Positions 43,840-55,775 of a stretch of DNA of 64,000 nucleotides are shown one piece after another; position 1 is the stretch's first letter; the number at the start of each line of letters is the position of its first letter. Origin of the DNA: Scenedesmus sp. ARA3 (Eukaryota; Chlorophyta; Chlorophyceae; Sphaeropleales; Scenedesmaceae); NCBI GenBank assembly GCA_004335835.1, contig RWJK01001567.1:1-64000 (forward strand), read 5' to 3'. The notes beneath the pieces are model-generated. The model was not told where the DNA came from. It saw only the letters and a program-made list of their open reading frames with translations, and did not search any database. Position numbers and translations under genes: made by a program.

Positions 43840-44672
43840 TTATGAGTCCTTATCCGCTGCCTCCGCCTCCTTGGCACGCTTGGCGCGGATGCCTGCCATG
43901 CGCAGGTTCATGCGCTCCACGCGCAGCTTGGCGTACGCGCCGAAGCTCTGCATTGGAAACAAAAAAGGCAAGGAAGTTAAACAAGCAAGTGTTAGCAGAA
44001 GCCACAGGCACTTTTGAGCAATCATTGGAGAACAGTTTCAAAGATTATGCGCTCCACGCGCAGCTTGGCGTACGCGCCGAAGCTCTGCATCAGAAATAGA
44101 ATTAGGCAAGGAAAATAAGCAAGCAGGTGTTAGCAGCAGGTCACAGGCACTTGTGAGAAATTTTGGAGACCAGTGTTGAGCAGGTTCATGCGCCCACACG
44201 CAGCTTGGCGTACGCGCCGAAGCTCATCGCATCAAAAACAAGGCAAGCATGGTGTTACAAAACTTGATAGATGATACAAGCACGCATTGACAGTGTGCCA
44301 TAGGCGATTTTGAGCATAATTTATTGAAAGTACCACGCAGCTGGACAGTGCATTCAATATAGACGTGCGCTACGATGCAGTGCACTTGAATAGGGCAGGC
44401 AGCAGCAAAGCACCACCACCAAAACACCCACCTTCATGTCGCCTGTGATGGCCACCTTCTCCAGCACAGGTGCTGTCAACTCTCACCAACCGAAAACCGA
44501 CAAACAACACAATGTAACGATCAGCATCACACAACAGCGCAGTGTAGCCTCACCTTCATGTCGCCTGTGATGGCCACCTTCTCCAGCGCAGGTGCCGCCT
44601 TGACCACGGGCATGAGCGTGCCCTTGGCCTGGCCCGCTGTCTTGCACTCCTCAGCAGACGCGTCCATGGCCT

Positions 44673-44704
<32 letters not shown>

Positions 44705-47359
44705 GGTTGGTGGGGAGCAAATGTGCCACATGAGAGGATGCGGCCACAGCAGAGGCACAGCAGCACGTGCAGGCGCTCGTGCTGCAGTGCAAACATGCCG
44801 CTGCTGTTTGCCATACTGGTGCCCTTGCTGCAACATGTGCACAGCCTATCCCCGGCTGGCAACAATGACCACAGTACAAATATATGGATGCCGCACCTTG
44901 GGCTTCTTGGCGTTGCGAGCGCGGGGGAATACCACCAGGTTGCTCTTGTACGCCTTCAGCCTGTTCACGTTCTCCTGCAGGATGCGCAACAAGGGCAGAC
45001 AAGCAGCAGACATCAATAAGTGCAACACCAGTATGAACAACGCAACAACATGCAGGAAGCATTTCAGACATACACCGCAGCACCCTGCAGCTGCCTCGTA
45101 GCCAGTGCAAGAGAGACTGGCGCTTGCATTGCATGCACGCCATCAGCTGAGTGCTGAGCCCACCACCCGCCCACCCACCAGCCAGCCAGTTCACCAGCCA
45201 GCCCATCCACCAGCTAGGAGACATATATCACAGCCCCATGCAGCCGCCTCACAGCCATTCAAGCTACTGCCACTCGAACCCCGTGCAACACCAACAGCCA
45301 ATCGCTGAGCCCACCGCCTGCCCTTCCTGCCAGCTAGCCAGCCCACCAACCAGCCCCCCGGCCCACCTGCAGGCTCTCCAGGCTCCTGTTCCTGCGCCTG
45401 TTGTCCACGGCAATGCCGATGGTGGGCGCCAGCTTGCGGGGAATGCCTGCCTCCTGTGAGGGCAGCAGCAGCAGCAGTGGTTGGTATTCTGGACCTTATG
45501 CACTTTCTCTGTGTTGCTGCCCTCGGGCTGGACCTTGACAGCTGGAGGCTGCAAAACACCATATAGCTTCCTGACCTAGCACCCTACCTGCACCTAATGC
45601 CTGCCGCAAGCCCTGCTGCCCCTGCTACTGACCCCTGTTGCTGCACCTTGAGTTTGGTCCCAGGAGCCCAAGGAGCATTTGATGCGCCCTGAGCCCAACA
45701 TTTGATCCAGACGCCTGTTTATGCTGCTGCTGCTGCCGGCGTTTACACCTGGGCTCTGCTAGGGGCTATCACCGAGACTGGTAGCCCAATCCACCAACCG
45801 TATCAAGCCACTGCTGCTGCCGCCAGCATGCACAACCCAACACACTGCAGTTTGTATCTGTGTCCACAGTATCAACAAGAATCCTGCTGCCGCACCTTGA
45901 GCTCCTCTAGGGAGAAGCCGCGGCCCAGCTTCTGCTTGCTGTTGTACTTGATGGTCTGGCCGCGCACCACGGGCCTCAGGGGGCCGGCAGTGGGGCGCGG
46001 GAACAGCGCGCGGGCCTTCTCAGCGCGAGCTGTTTTTTTTTTTTTGATTAAGGAGAGATCAGGATGCGGCAGGCAGAACAAGGCAGCAAACAGGCAGCGA
46101 AACGGTTGGTGGAGGTACGAGAAGCTAGCTACAAGAAAGGGTTGATGCACGAGTGTTGAGAAGTGTTGGGTGGGATGAATGCACCTGCTGCTGTGCACCA
46201 TGGGCCTCAGGGGCCGGCGGTGGGGCGCGGGAACAGCGCGCGGCCCTTCTCAGCGCGAGCTGTTGTTGCGTTGGTGGTTCAGCATTGCAAGGCAGCAGGG
46301 CAAGATGCGACAGGATGAGTGACAGGCAAATGATAGGAGAGGACCACAGCAAGGCCGGTCTGCAGCTCCTGTGCACGCGCTGCCCGAAACGAAGTTAAGG
46401 AACGCCTCCGGCGCAACACTGCAGCTGCCAGATAAGCCAGAGAAGCGCAAGCTAAGCAGCTCAGGCTTTGAAGCGGCTGTTTCCCCAAGAAATTCAGGCT
46501 GGTGCAAACACTTTCCCTGAATGCTGCGGCTGCTGCTGCTGTTCCAGTTGCTGCTGCTGTATTGTGCGATGCGCGGGATGCAAGGAGCCGCTGCCAGTGC
46601 AGCGGCGAGCAGCGCTGTCTGTGCGCGCCACATGCCGCAGCTGACAAAACAGCCACTGGACCACTGCACTGCTGAAGCTGCTGCAGGCTGCTCCTGGCCC
46701 TCAAAGGCCACTTAAGGTGCAGCGTAGCTGCTGCTGCTGCCATGGCGGATCACAGAACACAGCAATGCATGCCATGGCGTGGCTTGTTGCTGAGCTGGTG
46801 CACGGCCACCCCTGCCAGCCCTGCCACATGCCCCCAGCTGGTGCTCCTGCTGCTGCTGCTGCTGTTTGGTTGTCTTGCTGATCGGCTTTGCCGCCCCGCA
46901 CATCTTCCGGCCGCTGCTGCTGTCGCTCTCTGTGCCACTGCTTGAGTAGCTCCTGCAACTGCTGCTGCTGCTGCCGCCGCCGCTGCTGCTGCTCCCGCCG
47001 TTGCTGTGTGTGCAGCTGCTCACCGTTCCTGCGACGCAGCTTGCGTGCTGGCTGGTTGAACCATGTCTTCACGTGGAACTGCCACTGCAGGCAGCAAACA
47101 CAAAAACCAGCAGCAAACACACACAAAGCAGCAGCAAGCACATCAGCAGCTGGGCAGGTGACATGCACAGCCTGTGGATAGTATATAGATGTACTCAAAC
47201 TGCGTATGCCCGCTCATATGGGTATAAAGCCAGGGATCAAGCTAGCAGCAGCCAGCACACCACTACAGCAGTCACTCCTGATCACTGCCACCAGCACAGC
47301 CCGCGACTTGCCTTCTTCTTCCAATGTCCATTGGGGATGACGTTGTTGTGGCGCACCAT
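43840..47359 (-). CDS. RPL13: Cytosolic 60S ribosomal protein L13 (eL13)
   Basis: Structural protein of the large cytosolic ribosomal subunit. Seven exons in phase, 210 residues, the normal family length: 47312-47359, 47024-47084, 45896-46029, 45367-45453, 44897-44974, 44554-44670, 43840-43947. Family motifs run in order: [92 protein letters not shown], and the basic C-terminus [20 protein letters not shown]. The start is fixed by the conserved MVRHNN. Intron 1 uses a GC donor (AAG then GCAAGT). The acceptor of exon 3 is preceded by a run of about 13 A rather than pyrimidines. Exon echoes lie in three introns and are excluded from the model. Confidence 0.97.
44047..44228 (-). repeat. Two acceptor-side echoes of the RPL13 last exon
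   Basis: 44047-44097 and 44184-44228 repeat [12 protein letters not shown] with the acceptor region. The first is identical over about 38 bp. Similar GGCAAG/AAGCAAG/GTGTTA intronic sequence follows each copy. Confidence 0.95.
44431..44480 (-). repeat. Donor-side echo of RPL13 exon 6
   Basis: Repeats [12 protein letters not shown] with the GTGGGTG donor, downstream of the true donor. Confidence 0.94.
46197..46270 (-). repeat. Acceptor-side echo of RPL13 exon 3
   Basis: About 65 bp repeat of the exon start ([17 protein letters not shown]) behind an ACAACAG acceptor. One base is lost near the end. Confidence 0.94.
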
Positions 47360-49149
47360 CTTGGCCGATTCCCTACAGCAGAGAGGCAGGAAGCTCGGCG
47401 ACTAGCGAAGGGTGTTGCTGATGCCACATAGCCACCGCCGCATGCACTCGTAAAGCTTAATCAAACATAATAAACATCATCAGCTGTATACAGAACTAGT
47501 TCGCGTACTGAGCACGTAAGACACAAATCAGGGTGGCTTCTTCTGCTGAAGCCGCCAAACCGCATGCAAGCCGGCATGCCCACCTTAAGCAGGCCTACTG
47601 CGCCACGCCGGAAAGAGGGAGTCGTCAGAGGCCAACCAGGGGTAAGAGCAGCCATCCTCATGCAGGGTGCACTAAACCGCTGCGGGCTTGAACGAGGAGC
47701 AGGCACGCTGCTTAGCGGGCGCTTGCATGTAGCCAATGCCATTTTGAACGTTTGGTTAGGAGCAGCGATGGCTTTCCTTCTGACTACAGCCCATATGCAG
47801 GGAACTCTGCACATGCTGCAGCAAGCACGGCACGTCTGCTGAAGATTGCCCGCAAACAAGGCCGCAGCCTTTGGTTCAAGGTTCTTGTGTTGGCATAGTG
47901 CAGGTCATTTGCCCTTGCAGGGCGCAAAACAGTCCAGCCCACAGGAGTTGTCAGCTGCAGTGCTAGTGCTGCATCAGTCTTAAGGGGCTCTGTTTCGCTC
48001 CAACGCAGCAACTGCAGATGTGATCAACCTAGATTGAATGGTTGCAAATCAGTCGTGTCGCATGATCTGCTAAGGACTTGAAGTTGCTGGCTTGCTGGGC
48101 ATACACTGTGACTGTGAGGGCTTTCTGTCAACTTGACCCTGCCCCCTTCCACGACCTTTTCCAGTATCCCGCTGCTGTCATGTTGTTGGAAGCCACTTTA
48201 CAATGTTTTTTTCTGGTTTTGCAAACGAAGGTTTCTCACGTTGCCTGTCGAGGGAGGCAGCAGCTTCTGAACTGTGCATCGCATGTGCTGCTTGCCAAGC
48301 AGCAGCAATTTGGCTTGATGTGCTGCACCTGTTCAGGCTGTCATCAGCCAGGCCTGTTACAGCGCTCAGCCTATCATGAATTCTGTCAACTGTGCCTGCA
48401 AGCTGCCCGGGCCACTGCAGACTGTGGGCAAAAACGCAGTGCGGCTGGCTCCAAGCCCAAGCCTTGGGCTGACCTCAACCAAGTTGGGAGCCTGCTCAGT
48501 TGTGATTTGCCTGGTTACCCTTCCATGATGGCAGGGCGGTGCACCAATGTTTCAAAGACGAATGGCTACCGCTCTCTTTGCAGGTGGCGGCAGCAGATGA
48601 TGCCGTAGCAACAGCAAACAGCATGGGGCACTTTGAAAAGAGCCACACCACCAAGCAACCCGCTGCTGAAAGCCGCTGGCTGCAAATGAAAAGACCCGAG
48701 AACTCGGTGTGGCTGTGTTCGACACTTTCTGAGCGATGATCGCGCTGCAGGATGCGTCCCAGCCTCGCAACACTTCCTTGGCCCTATGTGGTGGGTGCTT
48801 ACCAGCTGCAGCCCATGTGCCGACAAACTGCGACCAGCATCACCGGGATCTAAAACAGCTTCCTAACAATTCAACTCCTTTATTTTGATACGTGCCATTA
48901 GATCAGCTTGGGGCGGTCAGGCAGTCCCGTGCAGAGAAGCTGATTAGCAGCAAGGTCACAAATTAGTCTCGTTGGCTGAATGACAAAGCCACCAGTAGCA
49001 CAATACATACCACTTGCTCAGAACGGCAAGCATATGTTTTTAATAATACTAGGTGCTTGCTGTGGGCTTCTTTTCCGCGGACCGCCTAACTGCGCGCCAT
49101 TATCAAAGCAAGCGCCAGGGCAGGCAGGTCATCCTCGGAACGTAGCCAA
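47360..49149. other. Intergenic between divergent genes; two unrecognised open frames
   Basis: Two open stretches stand out but match nothing known: minus 47461-47859 (Arg/Pro/Ser-rich, targeting-peptide-like) and plus 48078-48608, which lacks an early ATG and has a Cys-rich stretch (CCTCSGCH, later FCQLCLQA). Neither has convincing exon partners. Confidence 0.3.
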
Positions 49150-50329
49150 ATGCAGCAAGACTCACGAAACAATCATGCGGATGGTCGGCTACTGCCTCCG
49201 TGCGCGGTGCACGGCAGCAGTATCTCCTTCACAGAGCAGCCCTGCACACCGATACGGGAGCACAGCTTTTGTCACAGTTTGCCGTGCCAGACCCACTGTA
49301 GTTCAAGCCGGGATTGGAGTGCAGATAGCAGCTCAGATGGCTCAAGCTCAGGCGCAGCTGCAGGAACAGCAGCAATGGCAGCAGCACAGTACACAGGTCG
49401 GCCGACCACATGCAGCATCAGCAGTAGCAGCAGCCTGCAAGCCAGTAGCAGCGCCACAACCTGCAAATCCGCTTGCAATCACAGCAGCAGCAGCAGCAGC
49501 AGCCGCAGCAGCAGGGGCAGCAGCTCAGATGGCGTCTGCCATGCAGATGATGAGTCAGCGCTGCTACTGCCACCACAGCAGCACGACCCGGCAGCCCTGG
49601 TGCAGCCAGCACGCTTTGCAGGAAACAGTGCGCTGGCAAGCAGCAATGCAGAGCAGAAGCAGCGGCAGCTTCAGAGCAACAGGGTGCTGCAGCTGATGCT
49701 GGTGGTGGTGTGCTGCGTGTGCTGGCTGAGCATGTCGTCTGCAACAATTCTCATCAACAAGCACCTCATGGTGGACCTAGGGTGAGTGCTCCTGCAGCCA
49801 GCAACAGCTTACAGCCAGATACTACTGCTATGTTGCTACCTTGGACAATTCCAAGATGCCGATTGAGTTCCAGCAGAATTGCAGCATGCATGCGGCAGCT
49901 TGCTTGGCTCAAACAGCATGCGTGCCTCCAACTCAGTGCTATGCAGTCACGTGGGCTGCTGCTTGCAGGAACACCATTGCTGCTGCATGCTTGCATGTGC
50001 TCAGACACCACCACACATCACTGTCATTTGCGCTTCGAATGACTATGGCTGCATCAAAATATGCAGCAGTAGTATTCACTGCTCACTGCTGTGTGTTTGT
50101 TGGCTGCTCTGCCTTCAGCTTCCACTTCCCCGCAGCAGTAGCAGCCCTAGGCATGGCAGGCACGACTGCCTTCAGCTTCTTGGCATGTGTGGTGCTGCGC
50201 ATAGCACCCTGCAGTGCATCCGTTTCGCCGTACTTCTTCTTCACGCGCGTGCTCAGCACTGCCTTCTTCACTGCGCTCAGCTTCCAGGCCGGCAACACAG
50301 CCTACCTGTACCTCTCAGGTGCGGCACAG

Positions 50330-50389
<60 letters not shown>

Positions 50390-51573
50390 CTTGAAGCAGT
50401 GATGGCTGTATGCACAGCAGCCGCAGCTCGCAAGCATACCTGCACAGCCGCGCGCATACAAGGCATGGCAGGGCTGTTAGCAGCCTCGTCAGCAGGACAC
50501 ACAACAGCAGCAGCAGCAGCAACGACACTAGCGGTTTGTTGGCAGCAGCCACAAGCGGCAGCCATAGCAACAGCAGCTGGCGGCAGCATCACACCAAAGC
50601 ATTGACTCCAGCCCATAAACGACGAACATCATCAAACCTTTTGACAACTTGCTTTCTGCTCCCCATACTATGTTGTTGCACCTGCAGTGGCCTTTGTACA
50701 GATGCTCAAGGCCTTCACTTCAGTCTCCACCATGCTGTGTGCCTTCGCCCTCAACCTGCTGCTGCTGCTGCTACTGCTGCTGCTGCTGCTGCTGCCTGCC
50801 GTCATGCCTGCAGTTGCCTTTGTGCAGATGCTCAAGGCCGTCAAACCCGTCTCCACCATGCTGTGCGCCTTTGCCCTCACACTGCTGCTGCTGCTGATGC
50901 TGCCTGCCATCACGCCTGCAGTGGCCTTTGTGCAGATGCTCAAGGCCTTCACGCCAGTCTCCACCATGCTGTGCGCCTTCCTGTTCCGCCTGGAGCGCCC
51001 GACAGCGCGGCTCATCGCCACGGTGTGCTGCATCTGCATAGGTGTGGCTGCCTCATCTCTTGGGGAGCTCAACTTTAGCACGTTTGGGGTTCTTGCAATG
51101 CTGGTATCCATTGCTGCAGAGGGACTGCGCATTGTCATGATGCAGCATTTGCTGGCGTCGAAGCAGTTCCATCCAGTGGAGGTGTGGCTATACCTCGGAC
51201 CGGCCTGCTGCATCTGGCTGGCGGTTTTGATCGGCGTTTTTGAGGTTCACCACATGCAGGACAGCCATGGTTTAGCGATAGTGTCTGGGCATGCGTGGCA
51301 GTTTGGGTTTGCGGCTGTAGCAGGCTTTGCAGTGAATGTGCTGGCAATGTGTGTCATCAAGCTGGCGAGTGCGCTGACTTTGAAGGTACTGGGGATGTGC
51401 AAGGATGTGGGCCTTATTGCTTTCAGTGCGCTGCTGCTGGGGGAACATGTGACAGGGCTGCAGCTGGCAGGGTATAGCGTGTCGCTGCTAGGGTTTGGGT
51501 GTTATAACTACGTCAAGGCCGCAGACGCGAGATCAGAAAGCCAGGCGGCCGCAGCAGCAGGCAGAGCACGGGG

Positions 51574-51605
<32 letters not shown>

Positions 51606-51712
51606 TGCTGCTGCGTGGCTTGAAAGGCAAGCTGCCTCGCACACCCAGCCCCCTACGGCGCAAGCAAGGCATGATCGGCACAGCGACAATGCCAAATGCA
51701 GGCTGCGAGGGA

Positions 51713-51744
<32 letters not shown>

Positions 51745-51808
51745 GGCAGTGGAGCGGCTGGCCGAACCACTGCTACCAAAAGGTGTGAGCATCAAGGTGT
51801 TAGTTTGA
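49150..51808 (+). CDS. Triose-phosphate / nucleotide-sugar transporter family protein
   Basis: Drug/metabolite-superfamily antiporter of the TPT type in a Golgi or plastid membrane; substrate unknown. Exons 49150-49781, 50119-50318 and 50922-51808 join in phase to 572 residues. A long Ser/Gln/Ala-rich N-terminal region (about 175 residues) precedes TM1 (LMLVVVCCVCWLSMSSATI) and INKHLMVDLGFHFPAAVAAL, the K-rich motif at the TM1-TM2 junction. Family hallmarks follow: NTAYLYLSVAFVQMLKAFTPV and later LTLKVLGMCKDVGLIAFSAL. About ten membrane segments are visible. The C-terminal tail is poly-Gln/Ala-rich. The LKVLGMCKD motif (family: LT.K..G..K) favours the KT-type nucleotide-sugar transporter branch over plastid phosphate translocators. 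The start is the ATG that opens this frame; a shorter start cannot be excluded. Confidence 0.88.
50333..50389 (+). repeat. (CAG)19 tract in transporter intron 2
   Basis: Long pure CAG array just past the donor at 50319. Here the sense strand carries CAG, unlike the CTG tracts that precede acceptors. Confidence 0.95.
50680..50880 (+). repeat. Two acceptor-side echoes of transporter exon 3, in frame
   Basis: 50680-50745 and 50803-50880 repeat VAFVQMLKA..VSTMLCAF behind CTGCAG acceptors. The frame stays open from the first echo through the true exon, with Leu-rich CTG-encoded spacers, so all three acceptors give readable protein. Confidence 0.94.
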
Positions 51809-53794
51809 CTTGGTTCGACTTGATTTGAACCACATGTGGTGCAGCAGCCTTAGTTAGCAGACCGTGCTTAGCAGTTTGGGCACCAATCAGCAGCAGCAAT
51901 GGCGGCCGTGCTGCTTTTGGCGATGGGGTCGTCATTGAGATAGGCTGTTGAGCAGTTTCAGCAGCGAGCCACAAGCTTGTGTGTGTGTTGTGCTGTATGG
52001 GGTGATAGTGGTTGGTGCCAGGAGCCATTGCTGCGGCAGTGGCTGTGTTGTACAGCATGTGCAGTTTGCAGCTGGTGTGGCATACATCCCAAAGAGCTCG
52101 GCTGCCTGATCGCCTGATGTGAGCTGATGGCGGATGAAGGCAGTTTAAACACTAAGTTGGTGTGTGCATATCGCCTGATTTGTGATATGCAGCACATGCA
52201 TACCCCAGCTAGTAAACCAGCAAGTGTGCCATATGTCAGGTATCATGTCGGCATCATGGGATGATGCAATCTTGTTTGTTTCCAAGCAATGCATATCAGT
52301 GCAGTACGTGCTGTTGTTGTCACAGGCAATGTGACATTATAACTGGGTGCTTTGGCTGTCATCTTGGAACCTCCCGAGCTGATGTTGAATGTGCTGAGCT
52401 GCAGTGGTTGATGAATGAAGCAGACATTAGCAGTGCAGGCGGCACTGACAAGTGCGACTGCAATGCCAAGGGTTGTGCAGTAAACTCAACATGCACTGGA
52501 CAATCCAGGTGCCTCTACTGCGGCAATGTGCATCTTGTTTATGTGCGGGCATTCCTTCACTGCGCTTTACTTCACGCGCTCAGCGTTGATGGACTGTGAT
52601 CCCACATAAGCGTCTGTTATCAAGCTGGCGCTGTGCTGGCTGCGGGCAGTTGTGTTTTCCACCCTGCTTTACTGTATATGCTCCACCCAGTGTCACGGTA
52701 GGAGTGGGAACCTCAAACTCAACCTCAACCTGAAGCAGGAGTTGCACCAGCTGCAGCTCATTCAGGTAGCCTCTGTCAAGATTTGAACAGGGCTGTTGGC
52801 TCTGATGCTATGGGTACTTAAGCTTTGAACTCTGGTTTGACAATGATAGATCTGTCATCATGCTACTAGCAGTAGTGACTATGATAGTGTGATTTTGTGC
52901 AGCACATGCCATGATGGTGACTCAGCTTCGGGTCCAATGGTGTGGGTGCTTCATTGCTGCGGTTTGCTTGGTGGTCTGATGATGACTACAAATCAAGGAC
53001 AGCGGGCTGGGGCGGGGGGTGTACAGGGGGGTGTCCAGCCGCTGCGGCAGCGTGTAGAAGTGGCTGAGGGCACTGGTGCCTATACTTGGGCGTGCTGTGC
53101 AGCTCTGCCGCTCATGATAACCGCTGACATGGTAATCTGAGATATCGGAAGTTGTAGCGTGCATCCGCTGACGAGTGTGTAGAATGCCAGGCAGTTGCCA
53201 CAGAACAGCACCTTGGGATTCAGCAGCCTTCCTGCTGCACATGTCTCAGTTTACAGGAGCATTTGTGCATGTGCGTAGTGCAACTTCAGCATAAGTAACC
53301 GAGGCAACCCCTTCAAAACATGAGCCAGCAGGTTCTCGAGCTCCAGGGAGTTGCGAAGCTGCAAGGTGATGCGGACGTTCAAATGTGGTGAGGTTCTGGT
53401 TGCACCACCTAAAACCTGCTGGTAACAGGTGTTGTCAGCATGTTTGCGCGCAGGGCCGACTGTTGTTATCAATCTTTCCTTCTGGTTTGGTTATATGCAC
53501 AGCAGGCTCATGCGCAGCAACACCGGCTCTACACAAACACAAGCACTGTTGCGAACTTCAGACACTTACTGTGCTGCATCCATCACCCGTCGATTGGTGT
53601 GCATCTGTGACCTCAAATCTGAATATAGCGTACTATTGCGACATGTGACCAAACCGATCGCTTCCTTCAGCCCAGCTGAGGCATACAGCAGCTGACAGCA
53701 GCACACAATGGTGGGGCCCTTGATTGCTGGGACCGCGTAGCAGCTGCTGAACGGGCACGGGGTCATTGATATATGTTGCGTTTTTATTCTACAG
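51809..53794. other. 2-kb intergenic region, no gene seen
   Basis: No open frame with recognisable content; presumed 3' UTR of the transporter and 5' region of the YEATS gene, possibly with a 5' UTR intron since an acceptor (CTACAG) sits directly at the YEATS start codon. Confidence 0.45.
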
Positions 53795-54637
53795 ATGCAG
53801 CCAGGGCGGCTTCAAAACACCGAGCTGGTGGTGCCCATCATTGTTGGCACCGTGTCACAGCACCTAGGCAAGAAGGTGCGTTCCTGGATTCACCAACAGC
53901 AGTTGGTTGAAACTCAGCTCAGCTCCTTAAATTTCCTTGTTCAAGTAAACATTGTAGCAGAGCACAGCTGTGCGCGTCCATGCCTGCTGCTGGTAGCGCT
54001 CAGCCAGCAACAGCAGCTGTGCCGTCATGCAGCTGAGGCACCTGCAGCATTACCACCATCAGCCATTACACCCCAATAGCAGCAAATCATTTGAGTCCAC
54101 AACATGAGCATACAAAGGCACACATGCAGCATCCGGCCAGGCAGCACTACTGTCAGGCCACAAACTGCAAGCAGTACAGTCCCAGCCACCCACACAGCAC
54201 TCCAACAATCATGATTGCCCCTGCCCAGAAATCCAGGCACTGGCCAATGCCTGGCTACAATTCACTGCAAGGAATGTGCTGAATGACAGCAGTACGCTGG
54301 CATGTGCGTGTCTTGCACCTTCTGCCCTGCAGCAAGCAAATGACCTGGCGTCTCACAGATGGACAGTGTACGTGCGCGGCAATGGCAACGAGGATATCAG
54401 CCACCTAGTACAGAGGGTACGTGGAAGCAGCAGCAGCAGCAGCAGCAGCAGCCAGCCAGCAGCGGCAGCCGCTGCCGCAGCAGCAGATCAAGCCACCGTA
54501 TCTGCGTGTTTGTAACAGGCAACAGCAGCAGCAGGGTGAACAGGGTGAGCTGGCAGTATGCCAGAGGCAGCAGTAGCGGCGGCACAGGTAGCAGCTTTGT
54601 GGCCACATAGCACAGCAAGTGCATTGAAGAGTGCAGT

Positions 54638-54673
<36 letters not shown>

Positions 54674-54934
54674 CAGGTGGCAGCGTTGTGCTGCAGGCTG
54701 TAGGTTTGTGTCTCGGCTGCAGTCGGCAGCACAGCCTCTGGGCATGGTGCATACTATCTATGCTTTTGTCCAAGCAGCAAGCCACTGCAGTTGCGTCTGG
54801 GCGTGCCGGCCCCTGACTATACAGAATGCAGCAGAATGTTGCTGCAAATCCAACTGCCGGCATCAGCTGCTGCTGTTACATGTACAACCACAGACACAGC
54901 TGCGGCTGCCATGAGTGCTGCTGCTGTTCATACC

Positions 54935-54980
<46 letters not shown>

Positions 54981-55738
54981 CTGTGCAGGTCACCTTCAAC
55001 CTTCACCCCAGCTTCAAGGACCCTGTGCGCAAAGTGGAGCAGCAGCCTTTTGAGCTCACAGAGACAGGCTGGGGAGAGTTTGACATAGGCGTCGTGGTGA
55101 GCAGCGCATGTGGCAGCAGCAGCCGCCCCGGCAGCAGCAGCAGCAGTACAGGCCGCAGCAGCACTGACAGCAGCACCAGCGGCAGCCTTTTGTGCTCACA
55201 GAGACAGCTAAGGAGAGTTTGACATAGGCGTCGTGGTGAGCAGCGCATGCGGCAGCAGTAGCCGCAGCCTTTTGAGCTCACAGAGACAGGCTGGGGAGAG
55301 TTTGACATAGGCGTGGTGAGCAGCACATGCGGCAGCAGCAGCAGCAGCTGTGGCACAGGGAGCAACAGCACTGGCAGCAGCAGCCGCAGCAGCAGCAAGT
55401 TTTGAGCTTGCAGAGACAGACGGGGTGTGTTTGGCAGTGGCGTGGTGGTGGTCAGCATCAGCCCTGGCAGTAGCAGTAGCAGCAGCAGCAGCTGCAGCAA
55501 GCAGCAAGCACAGGGAGAAGATGGTGGTAGATTGCAGCAGTAGCGGCAGGACTGGTGAGAACACGGGAAAAAGCAGCTGCGTTACGCTGATCCGGGGTGT
55601 GCATTGTGGAAGACACGTCGTACCTGAGCCGTGCTCTGCCACATTTCCAACATACTTGCCCACAGCCAATCATACGTTGCCACAGCTCAATGAAATACCT
55701 CACACTGGTGTCTTTCTTGTGTGCATGTGTGGCGCGCG

Positions 55739-55775
<37 letters not shown>

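Noticed and set aside
48078..48608. A 176-codon plus-strand frame with spaced cysteines
   Set aside because: No ATG near its start, no recognisable domain, no exon partners; kept only as a note on the intergenic region.
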